From the NCBI GenBank assembly GCA_951640195.1, contig OX621164.1:1407098-1471097 (forward strand): a stretch of 64,000 nt of DNA. The letters run 5' to 3'. Every line of letters begins with the position of its first letter. The first letter of the stretch is position 1. The position numbers and the translations under genes are program-made. This stretch comes from Porpolomopsis calyptriformis (Eukaryota; Basidiomycota; Agaricomycetes; Agaricales; Hygrophoraceae). The notes below the pieces were generated by a model that was not told where the DNA came from, ran no database searches, and was given only the letters and a program-made list of their open reading frames with translations. Shown here piece by piece: positions 10,861-20,330 of this stretch.

Positions 10861-12265
10861 TAGTCAAGCTTCCCCTCTACTAGGAATCTCACAAGCTCTA
10901 GGAAGAACTCGAAGTGAAACAACTCGTTTACTCACCACTGCCCAGTCACAATGTCCCATCACTCCCCCTACTGTTAGGTATCAACCCTTCCCGTTCCAAC
11001 AACCTACTCAACCATCTTCACCTTTAATGACACCTTCACCATCACCATCACCAGATCCAATGGGTTCCCGCACTAATCCCCCTGTTCCCAATCTCAATGA
11101 AATTCTTGCAGTCATGAATGACTTGCGGAGGGAGATGGCTAATCTCCAGGCTTCGAATGCTTAACAAGCAACAGAGATTCAGAATCTCAACCAGCAACTT
11201 GCCGCTCAAGCTCAGCCTCAGCCCCCACTGCAACCTCAACCTCAACCTCCTGCCGCTCCCACCATCGAGATAAAGATGGCCAAACCAGACGAGTTCACTG
11301 GTTGACAGCAGGATGTCGACAAATTTATCAACAGCTGTGAATTATATTTTATGGGAAAACCATATCGCGACGAACACAAGATCCCCTTTGCCCTTTCCTT
11401 CATGAAGGGCATGATGGCCCAAACTTGGTCCGAAAAGGAGACTAACGACATGAGAGCTGCCAACTGGACTGGCCTGACTGCTACCTAGGCCGCATTTGTA
11501 ACTCGATTCCGATCAACATTCGAAGGGATTGACAGGCAATCTCGTGCTTGCAACGACATCAAGAATCTCCGCCAAGGAAGAAAGAAAATCGAAGACTATA
11601 ACCTACGCTTCGGCGCCTTACAGGTCAATACCGGTTTCAATGATGCCGCCCTCATCGATCTTTACCAAGCAGGACTCGATTCCAAGTTCATTGAATATGT
11701 TTACTGACTCCCCGCTATCCCTGCCACACTTCAAGAGTGGAAGGACGCCATGACACATTACCAACATCAAAAGGACATTCTTGCCTCACAGAAACAGTCC
11801 TCTATGTCCCGACCCCAATATTCTAATCCCTTTCCTGCCTGAGGATCGTATGTGGCTGCAACGACAACCCATCAAACGTCAGCAGCCCCTACCATCAAAA
11901 GAGAAGAGCCTTCCTCTTCTGCCCATACGATCCCGTATGGAAATTGTTACTCCTGCGGCCAACCTGGCCACTTTGCGAACGCCTGCCCAAACCGTGTCGC
12001 TGGTGATGCGAAGAATATACCCGATACCTCTCCCTCACATTGAGGAGGATACTATCGAGGTAGAGGAGGTTACAGAGGATGAGGACGAGGACGAGGTAGA
12101 GACATACGTGTTATTACCACTGAGCCCCACGTGGAGAATGTCAACTCATCCGCTACACTGGCAACAAGTGAGACTCTGTCGGATATGGCGAAATGTGGTA
12201 TACACAATTGGTCGGATGATTGAAAGAAGAGGCTGGCGACAGACTTGAAGTCCCAGGGTTTTTGA
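10861..12265 (+). pseudogene. Element A gag, main part
   Basis: Continues the frame of 3423-3544. It has a Ser/Pro-rich segment, capsid-like region (KMAKPDEFTG, CELYFMGKPYRDEHK, ALSFMKGMMAQTWSEKE, IEDYNLRFGALQVNTGFND) and zinc knuckle CYSCGQPGHFANAC (11947-11988), then an Arg-Gly repeat (YYRGRGGYRG). At least eight in-frame stops (for example TAA 11161, TAG 11486, TGA at five CGA-type positions) are all attributable to C-to-T or G-to-A changes. It ends CAG GGT TTT TGA (12254-12265). Confidence 0.85.
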
Positions 12266-15200
12266 AAGGTCTGGATGATTTGCCCAACATTACGGACCAT
12301 ACCACCCGATGTACCATTACCCCATGCAATCTATTTCGAACTCTTGGTACTATCGAAAAGGGCGATTCAGGACTTACAATGGACATTTGGATCAAAGCTT
12401 CAGACAGTGGCTGACGTGTCCCCACCACATGTCTTATTGATAGCGGAGCTTCTGGAAACTTTATGGATGAGACCTTCGCAACTCGTCACAAATTTACTCT
12501 TCAGGATTTGGAAACCCCAATCCCCATACGGAATGCTGATGGGTCAGAGAACTGAGGAGGCCCAATCGTTTTTGACACAGATGTCTGGATAGAAGCTCCA
12601 GGTGGACACATTGAAAGGATCCGTTTGGAAGTGACCAACCTCAGATCCAAGTTTGATATTATCCTTGGCTACCCATGGCTCAGAGCTCAAAACCCTAGTA
12701 TCGATTGGGAGAAGTCAACACTGGCTCTCAGAGGCAAAGAGACTTCTTATCAGTATTGTAGCGGCGAAGCAGAGCCCTCTGTGGTAGAATCGGTCTCGCT
12801 GGCGATTACAAGTATTTCAAAATCGGATGAATCTCGAGCCAGCACAGTAGAGGAAGATATGCGAAAGTTTGTACTGGAGATTTATTGGAAAGACTATGCT
12901 AGTGTCTTTGCCAAGGAATCCTTCGATTGCCTTCCACCTCATTCCGAGTTCGATCACGTTATTGACCTTAGAGATGACTTCGTACCTCAAACTGACATGA
13001 CTTATCCGATGTCCCCTTGAGAGATAGAATATTTGAAGAAGTTTTTAGCTGAAAATGTGGCCACTGGATGAATCTTCAAAGGATCTTTGCCTCAAGCCGC
13101 CCCCTTCTTCCTAAGCAAGAAAGCTGAAGATATCAATGCAAAAGGACAAGATGCTGGATACAGACCAATCGAAGACTATCGATATTTGAACCACTTTACA
13201 GTTCCCGACCACTATCCCCTGCCTCTCTTGCACCAGATTGTTCAACAACCAAAACTCCGATCTGCTGCACTATTCACAGTTGTGGATATCCGATGGGGAT
13301 TCAACAATATTTGTATAAAAGAAGGTGACGAATGGAAAGCCACCTTCCTTATGGTTGAAGGACTCTTTGTACCAAGAGTGATGTTCTTTGGTCTACGAAA
13401 TTCTCCAGCTACGTTCCAATGAATGATTGATACGCAGTTCGCTGAAGTACTGAAATCAGGTTGTGTTTTTATCTATATCAACGACGTTCTCATCTGCGGA
13501 GATGATCTACAAGAACTATGATACTGGATGTTCAAAACTCTTGATATCATGAAGAAGAACAAACTCTCCTGTAAACCCGTCAAATGCCAATTCGAGAAAG
13601 AAGAGGTGATCTATTTGGGAATGACCTTGATGAAAGGTCATATCGGAACCAATCCCAAGAAGGTCAAAGCCATAGCCGAATGGCCCGAACCTCAAACCGT
13701 TAAACAACTTCAATCCTTCCTCGGAAGTGCAAATTTCTGGAGAAAATATATTAAAGGTTTTTCAGATATCGCTCAACTGCTTAACCGACTACTCCGCAAA
13801 GATACTGTATGGGAATGGACTCCTAAACAACAACACGCCTTTGATCAGTTGAAACACTCCCTCACGAATACCCCTCTCCTCGAAGTACCAGATCAAGATC
13901 TACCATATTGCTTGGAGACTGACGCCTCTGGATTTGCCTTAGGAGGCATATTGTCTCAGCTACATGGAAACGACTGGAAACCCATAGGCTTTCATTCAAG
14001 ATCCTTGATCCCTGCAGAAAAGAATTATCCAACTCATGATGCCAAGCTTTTAGCGATAATAGACTGTCTCAATGCGTGGCAACACCTCTTAGAAGGTTCA
14101 CGACATGACCTCCTTATTCATACCGACAGTCTCGCCCTCAAGTATTTCAGTACTGCTCGAGTGTTGTTTGGATGACATGCTCATTGGTCAGAGATTCTGG
14201 CAAGATATGAATACAAAATCAAGTATGTCCCAGGGAGAAAGAACAAGGCCGATGGGTTATCCAGGCACCTGGATTATTGCGATGGAGGTAAAGGCGAGGT
14301 GGAAAATGAGATTTTAATCGCGAATGATCACTGGATCAATTCAATCGTCAAACTCTCGAAACCTGACTTTTTCGCAAGATTACGCTTCAGGCTACCAATA
14401 CTGAACAAGATCTCCCAGAAAATCAAGGATGCCTCATTGTTTTGGGACCAAGCCGATAGGTTGGTTCGCGATTTTGAAGGTCAAATTGTGGTGCCAGAGG
14501 AAGTATCTTTGCACACAGACATAATATGACTGTCCCATGCCTGCCCCCATGCTGGACACCCTGGCATTGAGAAGATGAAGGAGCTGGTGCTCCGTAACTC
14601 TGTTTGGGATGGCGTCTCTCAAGACATTATCAACTACGTACAATCCTGCCCTGCTTGCCAACAAAACAAGAATTACCCTTCAAAGCCGACAGGACTCCTA
14701 CAACCTATACCCCCCGCTACTGAACCATGGACTGAGATTACCGTCGATCTCATCATTCAACTACCTGACTCGCTTGGATATGATGCTGTAATGGTCGTCG
14801 TTGATCGCTTCACAAAACGTGCTCATTTTATTCCAACGACTTCCAACCTCTCATCAGAAGGCACTGCCTGACTCTTCCATGATCACATCTGGAAACATCA
14901 CGGATGGCCAAAGAAGATCATTTCCGATCGTGGAGTTCAATTTGCATTGAAATTCACTGAAGCCCTCAACAAACTCTTAGGGACCATTTCTGGGTTGTCC
15001 ACTGCTTATCACCCCGAAACTGATAGTCAGACTGAACATACAAATCAAGAACTCGAAGTCTACCTATGGTTTTATACCAATTTCATGCAGGACGACTGGT
15101 CCGAATGGTTAGCTTCTGCCGAATTCGCTTACAATAATCAACAACATTCCGCCACTTCACAATCACCCTTCTATCTGGAATATGGCTGTCACCCTCATTT

Positions 15201-15798
15201 GCCGATCACAATTGAATCCCCAAGTAACATCCCTGCAGCAAATACCTTCTATGAACGTCTCACGCGTGCTCAGAAGAATGCTGGTGAATCACTATCACAC
15301 GCTGCAGAATCAATGAAGAAATATGCCAATCGAAAACGGAAACTCTCTCCCTCCTTCAAAGTCGGAGAATTAGTTTGGTTAGACACCAAGAACATCAAGA
15401 CGACTCGACCTGCCAAGAAATTGGATAACCAAAGGACTGGACCATTCAAGATCCTGAAACAGATATCGGATCTTGCATATCTCATTGATATCCCTGGAAC
15501 CTGGAAGCTCCACCCAGTTTTTCATGTATCACTCCTGAGACCAAATGTCGAAGATAAGTTGCTCCACCCTGATGTCACTGATACATCTTGACCTCCCCCA
15601 GATCTGATCAAGAATGAAGAAGAATATGAAGTCAAATCTATTCTTCAACACTCCAGAGCCAAACGCCGACGAAAGTATTTGGTCAAATGGAAAGGTTATC
15701 CGATCGAAGAAGCCACTTGGGAAGAATGATCGAACGTCTTACGACATGCCAAGGAAATTGTGAAGACTTACAAAGACTCAATTCAAATGGTGACTTAA
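12256..15798 (+). pseudogene. Element A pol (PR-RT-RNase H-IN-chromodomain)
   Basis: A single frame, -1 to gag, starts at slippery GGGTTTT (12256-12262). Domains in order: aspartic protease (CLIDSGASGNFMDETF), RT (RPIEDYRYLNHFTVPDHYPL; active site YINDVL, Asp to Asn), RNase H (LETDASGFALGGILSQ), integrase zinc finger (HAGHPGIEKM...CPACQQNK), DDE core (TEHTNQELEVYL) and chromodomain (EEYEVKSILQ...YLVKWKGYPIEEATWEE). More than ten TGA codons sit mostly where B or relatives have CGA or TGG. No frameshift was found over 3.5 kb. It is inactive. Confidence 0.92.
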
Positions 15799-15983
15799 TT
15801 CATTTGTCATCATTTCGGCTGTCCATTTTTTGAATTCTATTCTTAGATCCAAGAGGCACTTATAAACCTAGAGACATTGATACATCTCCATCCAATCCTT
15901 CCCCACCTTCAACAACATTTCATAGTCTTAGACTTATCCAATACTATTGTTCTCATACCAATGTCGAAAACCACCATCCAACA

Positions 15984-16724
15984 ATGCCCGCCTCTCGCAC
16001 CTCTACCCCTGACCAACAAGTTGCCATCCGACGTGCTGGACGGATCCCTTCGTCCGCCATCCGTTCCCCTACCCCTAGTCCCTCCACCTCTGCCTCTTCC
16101 ACTCGACAACTACATCGACAAGCTCGTGCTTGCGCCGAGGATTTCTTCAAGGACTATCCTACCCAAACTCCTCCCCCTGAAGATCCCGCCGTTACTATCT
16201 CCCGTCTCACGGTCCATAGCAACAGCGTCAGCAATTGGAACCAAGAGCTTTGTGAGGAACGCGATGTTTTAGGAGCTGAGAATGAATCATTATGGAAGAG
16301 CATTTCATTCTGGAAGGACCGTTGGGACAACAGTGAGCTCAAAGTTTGGGAGCTCCAATGAGAAAAGAAACGAACATGGGTCAATTGTTACGACGTCACC
16401 ACCCGCGCCATTATTGTCAAGCTTGTAGAGGAGAGTCGTCGGTCCGAACGACTTTCCAGAGAAGATTTCCTCCACACCCAACGAGATCTTGCAACAATGG
16501 AGACGCTAATCGAATATGGTGCATCAGTCAAGTACCCAATCAATCTCGACTTGGAATACCTGGACGAGGACGACGTTACGACAGTCCGAGCCCCTTCCCC
16601 CATCAAAGCGGCTTTGGAAACCACCCCCATCACTTCCCTCTCAGTGGCCATCGAGGCCCCCATCACTGAAGAAATCTTGACTCAGGCCTCAGAGAATGAA
16701 ACGCCTGACACTGCCCAAATTTGA
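15984..16724 (+). pseudogene. Element A ORF3, coiled-coil protein downstream of pol
   Basis: 247 codons from ATG 15984, collinear with B ORF3: Ser/Pro-rich start, conserved DPAVTISRLTVHSNSVSNWN, charged helical region (CEERDVLGAENESLWKS), TRAIIVKLVEESRRSERLSR and an acidic tail. One TGA (16359-16361) interrupts it. Conservation of length and blocks between the diverged A and B copies argues that the ORF was under selection. Confidence 0.75.
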
Positions 16725-16758
16725 ATTTCGGGTCAAAATTCCCGTAAGGTGAGGTGTA

Positions 16759-17148
16759 TGTCACGGACGTAATTTTTCCATTCCTTCTCTATGTTAGTCA
16801 TCGTTGATTAGTTGGATCTGTCTTATCTTTGCTTGGGATTCCCCACGATTCCATATCTTTTCATTTATCCTAGATAGGATAGATTTCATTTCCGACAAGT
16901 ATGTTTCATCTCTTCACATGCTCCAAGTCTCTTATCATGCTTATCTTTACTCATCGCATGTATTCCTTGTGTAGATACTGACTCATCCACAGTAGCGTAG
17001 TTAGTATATAAACTCCTAGTTAGTCGTACTCAGACTTTAAGTCTGATTCCTCATTAGCAACCCAATAACTAGGACTTGAGACATTATCATCGTCTTGGGA
17101 CAGAGCTCTTTGAAGTAAAACCATCTCATCAGCAACCAGTTTATAACA
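16759..17148 (+). repeat. 3' LTR of element A
   Basis: 390 bp, preceded by the purine-rich tract AAGGTGAGGTG. Followed by target duplication ATTGG (17149-17153). Nine bases differ from the 5' LTR. Confidence 0.93.
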
Positions 17149-17153
17149 ATTGG

Positions 17154-17319
17154 TATTTGGATTTGTATTATCATTTTGATGTTTCCTTTCAAATCAGAAA
17201 TACAATACAATCTTGTTATCAGGGTAATCAGGATGATTTCTTGTCCAAGTCCTTTCAAAGCTATCAACTTGGTTCTCTCCAGTTTTATGAGAACATACTG
17301 TGGGTGTACCCCTTGCAAG
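17154..17319 (-). pseudogene. Helitron/Pif1-type helicase, C-terminal fragment (proximal half)
   Basis: The minus-strand frame reads GVHPQYVLIKLERTKLIALK then GLGQEIILIT and IQIQIPI. It corresponds to the segment before motif V in Helitron helicases (LPxYVLVRLxRTR, GLEExVIPI, QFPLTPAYAFTDY). It joins 2987-2771 across element A. An in-frame TGA lies a few codons upstream (about 17340) and I could not follow helicase further, so only a relic remains. Confidence 0.7.
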
Positions 17320-17921
17320 TCAACCCTAGATATGAGTCAACAGGCTATTAATTATCTACAGCCTTCAACTATTTAATTTATAGTATAGGTATCTTAATCT
17401 GTCACATCAGGAGACATTGTATACTGATTTTCAGGCTTTAGTATTGAGAATTGCCAAATATGGAGACAGGTCAAATTGTCATGTTGCCCAATTTAGCATA
17501 AATTTTGGCTTATCAGTAGCTTTACTAACTTTAATAGCCTCGATTTTAGGATATAGGCATTTATTTGCTTTGAAATTTATCTCATCCTAGCCTCTTCCTT
17601 CTAGCCTATCATATTCTCAAATCTCTTGCTTATTGAATCACAGCAACTGTTATACTATTGTAAAACATTTCCAGCATGTGTTTTTACTTTAGAATTTCTT
17701 ATATATCTTATTAACTCTAGTATGCATCCATTCCTACTATTTTCTTCTCCACTAGCCTAAATTCAGATAGGTTTAGCAGTAGGATACTACTGCTATTTTT
17801 CTCTTAATTCTTTGTGTCCCTTATAAAGTGAAAAATGTTGTTGTAACTATTTTCCTTATATTACTAATATTTTGAAGAAAACCTCTTTTTTATCGCACAC
17901 AAGACCTCTGACTCTTTCAGA
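17320..17921. other. AT-rich stretch without recognisable gene
   Basis: About 600 bp of AT-rich sequence between the helicase relic and the transposase relic. Stops occur in all frames at short spacing. I see no LTR ends, tRNA or known motif. Confidence 0.4.
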
Positions 17922-18496
17922 ATGCCACCTACAGCTACTGAACAGTCCATTGCTACTGAAAAGCAGGTACAGGTTGCTCTAGCTATTCAATTCACCATCT
18001 TATACTCAAAGCTTACAGCATGCTATAATGGCTGAAAAACAGCTGTAGAAGGTCACATTTATCTGCAGAAGCTATCCCCCTCTTAGGAAAATGTTCTAAA
18101 AGATTGGATAAAGGAAGTGGGCTAATGTGGAATACCTATGTCACTTACTGTGGTTGCTGAACATGCTTCCACTATCCTAAACCAGCCACTTTCATCATCC
18201 TGGGCCCAAAGATTCTGTGAATGACATCTAGAGTTGAAAGCACATTGGACAACTAGTCTAGAGTGTTGTTATGCAAGGGCCTTGAACAAGATACAAGTGA
18301 TGCAGTACTTCAATATACTGCAGGACCTTATTCTAACATACAAAATCCCCCCTAAGAACATCTACAATATGGATGAAAAGGGTGTGCAAATGGGTGTTGG
18401 AAAACATACAAAGGTTCTAGTTGATTAGGACCAGAAGGGGGTTCAGCAACTAGATAATGGGGATTGGGAACTTGTTACTATTATTGAGACTGTGTG
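17922..18496 (+). pseudogene. pogo/Fot1-like DDE transposase, N-terminal relic
   Basis: It starts ATGCCACCTACAGC (MPPTATEQS). The second half is a clear frame: AHWTTSLECCYARALNKIQV and YFNILQDLILTYKIPPKNIY followed by NMDEKGVQMGVGKHTKVLVD. That is the CENP-B-like HTH region leading to the first catalytic Asp of the DDE_1 (pogo/Tigger/Fot1) superfamily. Stops (for example TGA 18217-18219, TAG 18426-18428) and frame changes show decay. It is truncated near ETVC, where other repeat sequence starts. Confidence 0.75.
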
Positions 18497-18634
18497 TGTT
18501 AGGGTCCAGTCATAACCCTGGTATGCAATATGCAACCATATATATACTGGGTACTGCATACCAAGATGAGCTTGGTATTGTAATGCTTTTGGCGTAGTGG
18601 TGACCACCTTTGATTGTGCCTAGTCATTGTAACA
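18497..18634. repeat. Short repeat-like segment with TGTTA/TAACA ends
   Basis: 138 bp with inverted ends TGTTA and TAACA and an internal inverted repeat TGGTATGCA (18519-18527) / TGCATACCA (18555-18563). It truncates the transposase relic. No target duplication is visible, so solo LTR or MITE status is a guess. Confidence 0.3.
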
Positions 18635-18641
18635 ATCCAAG

Positions 18642-19183
18642 TGATGTGATGAGGAGCCGTCTGAGCTCTGGAATCTGCCCCGAGAGATAGTGGGAGGCAC
18701 AATAGAAAGGAGCTATCAAAGAAATCGTGAAAATCGAAGAAATAGAAGAAATTGGAAATTCGGAGCACTCTCTAGAGTACTAGAGGTGGTCGAAGAGGCT
18801 CAAACATGAAGGACTAGATGTGGGACAATGGAATCTATCTTCCTTCTCTGATACAAACATATCTACAAGTAAATATATCTGTGAAAACAAAGATCCCTTT
18901 ATATGCTATATAGTAAAGGGATGAGACTTCTGAATGAAGCCACCAGTGAAAGGGTTAATGGAAACGATGGACATCTACACAATGGATGTCTGGCTATCAG
19001 ATGCATCCTTTGATATGAGCTGTGATCGTGAATTGAAGGATCGAAGAATTTGGAGATGAATCGCTGGACAGGAAGCTGAATCATGTAGTCAGGGACATTG
19101 TAGTAGTGTAGTAGACATCTTGAGGATCACATAGATATATAAAACATATCCTCTGGAGCTCAGGGGACCAAGGGGTCATATCA
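18642..19183 (-). repeat. Solo LTR-like element D1
   Basis: 542 bp in minus orientation (TGATATGACCCC...CACATCA), about 30 bp shorter than D2 and D3. It carries the family TATA region (TATAGCATATAAAGGG). Flanks CAAG/CCAG are not a perfect duplication. It truncates the SAM-like gene relic on its right. Confidence 0.75.
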
Positions 19184-19850
19184 CCAGTTCTCTTCAGCAA
19201 ATCTGAGCAAATGATTTGCGGTACCCCAATTCATACCAGTAAGTTCCTGCATCCTCTTGGCAGTTTGAACTGCAAGAAGATTATCAAGTTGAATGATCCC
19301 ATTTGCATTGAGGGGCTCTCCATACTGGCAGTAGTTGAGATGATCCTAGCCATGGTCATTATGCTGATCAAGTGATGTAAGCCAATCAGAGATGGTGGGA
19401 TACTTAATTGAATGAGGCAGTTTTGCTTGATACTTGCTGCTGTTGGAATCACCGGAAGTGGAATCAACAGAGGCGGCTGATTGCATATGCCAGGGCAGTG
19501 GCAGAAATGCATATAGCATTTGCCAGGGAAAGGATGCCATTTGATTAGGTGGGTATTGAGGATTACTGCGCTGCTGAATGGCTAGTTGATTCCCTTGTTT
19601 GTCTGCAAGATTCAGCCAGTCTGGAGGCTGTGTAATAGTCACAAGATGTTTCTGCTTTATTCATTTAGTTAGCTAATACAGTAGATTAGCAGAAAAGAGG
19701 AGAGAGACATACAAGTAGCAAAGCCCAAAGAGACAAGTCAGCAAATGTATACTGATAGTGTGATCCATCATAACAAACATAGCAGGCCTTCCCCTTGTGC
19801 TCAGAACACAATGCAAATGTACCAAAATATACTAATGAAATGTAACGAAA
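19184..19850 (-). pseudogene. SAM-like domain gene relic, two exons
   Basis: Minus strand. The upstream exon reads CSEHKGKACYVCYDGSHYQY then TFADLSLWALLL. A GTATGTC...TTACACAG intron (about 19711-19630) follows. The second exon starts PPDWLNLADKQGNQ and ends ISDWLTSLDQHNDHG, a stop codon, QLDNLLAVQTAKRMQELTGM, NWGTANHLLRFAEE. The C-terminus looks like the small helical SAM-like domain common in uncharacterised basidiomycete proteins. It is broken by D1 at 19183, and no start is visible on the other side. Confidence 0.5.
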
Positions 19851-19903
19851 TGTATGGGTTTTTGCCTCAGAAATGTATAGGTTATGGGGTATCAGAGAGT
19901 ATG

Positions 19904-20222
19904 TGTTAGACTCGCAATGGACGACTGATACCCCAACTATCAAGTGGATAACTGGGGATGGGCCGACCTTGCCCATCCGACTACTCTTATATACATGAAC
20001 GGTACCCTATACCCTAATGACCAATCAGAGACTGTAAGTAGTACTGACTACGCGGTTAAACGGAGCCGGCTAAGCTATCACCAAATCTAGTGTACGTAAT
20101 CTGATAAATCTAGTCAAAGACACGAAGATAAGAAAAGGATGACCAACCATGACCAGATAGGATACGTCCGCGGACCAGGCGACCAGTCCCGGACACGTAT
20201 GGCACGGAATGCGATCGTAACA
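19904..20222 (-). repeat. Solo LTR F
   Basis: 319 bp, minus orientation TGTTACGATCGC...GAGTCTAACA. It is flanked by a perfect 5-bp duplication GTATG (19899-19903, 20223-20227). Contains TATATAAGAG on the minus strand. Gypsy-type size and ends; no internal region remains. Confidence 0.85.
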
Positions 20223-20330
20223 GTATGGGTTATGGGTCGAAATTCCCTGCATACCAAGTTGGTAACTCAGAAATCCTATGGGATATGAGGGAGTATAGGT
20301 TATCAGGGGTATGGGTTAAGAGGGTGATGA
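20223..20330. repeat. Degenerate GTATGGGTTATGGG-like repeats
   Basis: Together with 19850-19903 this short stretch holds diverged copies of GTATRGGTTATGGG. Element E ends abruptly against it, after DASDYALGA. The origin is not recognised. Confidence 0.35.

Larger units (their letters stand above)
2993..17148 (+). mobile_element. Gypsy element A (chromovirus), nested and decayed
   Basis: It is bounded by 390-bp direct LTRs (2993-3382 and 16759-17148; TGTCACGG...TATAACA) and a 5-bp target duplication ATTGG (2988-2992, 17149-17153). Order: LTR, gag, -1 frameshift, pol (PR-RT-RH-IN-chromodomain), ORF3, LTR. It sits inside a helicase gene and is itself interrupted in gag by element B (3545-10855). 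The coding frames contain many TGA/TAG/TAA codons but pol shows no frame change, so decay was by base substitution. RT has YIND instead of YIDD, so it is catalytically dead. Confidence 0.93.

Noticed and set aside
20223..20330. Telomere-like repeat (GGGTTATGGG).
   Set aside because: Units are irregular and do not match TTAGGG; only a few diverged copies around LTR F.
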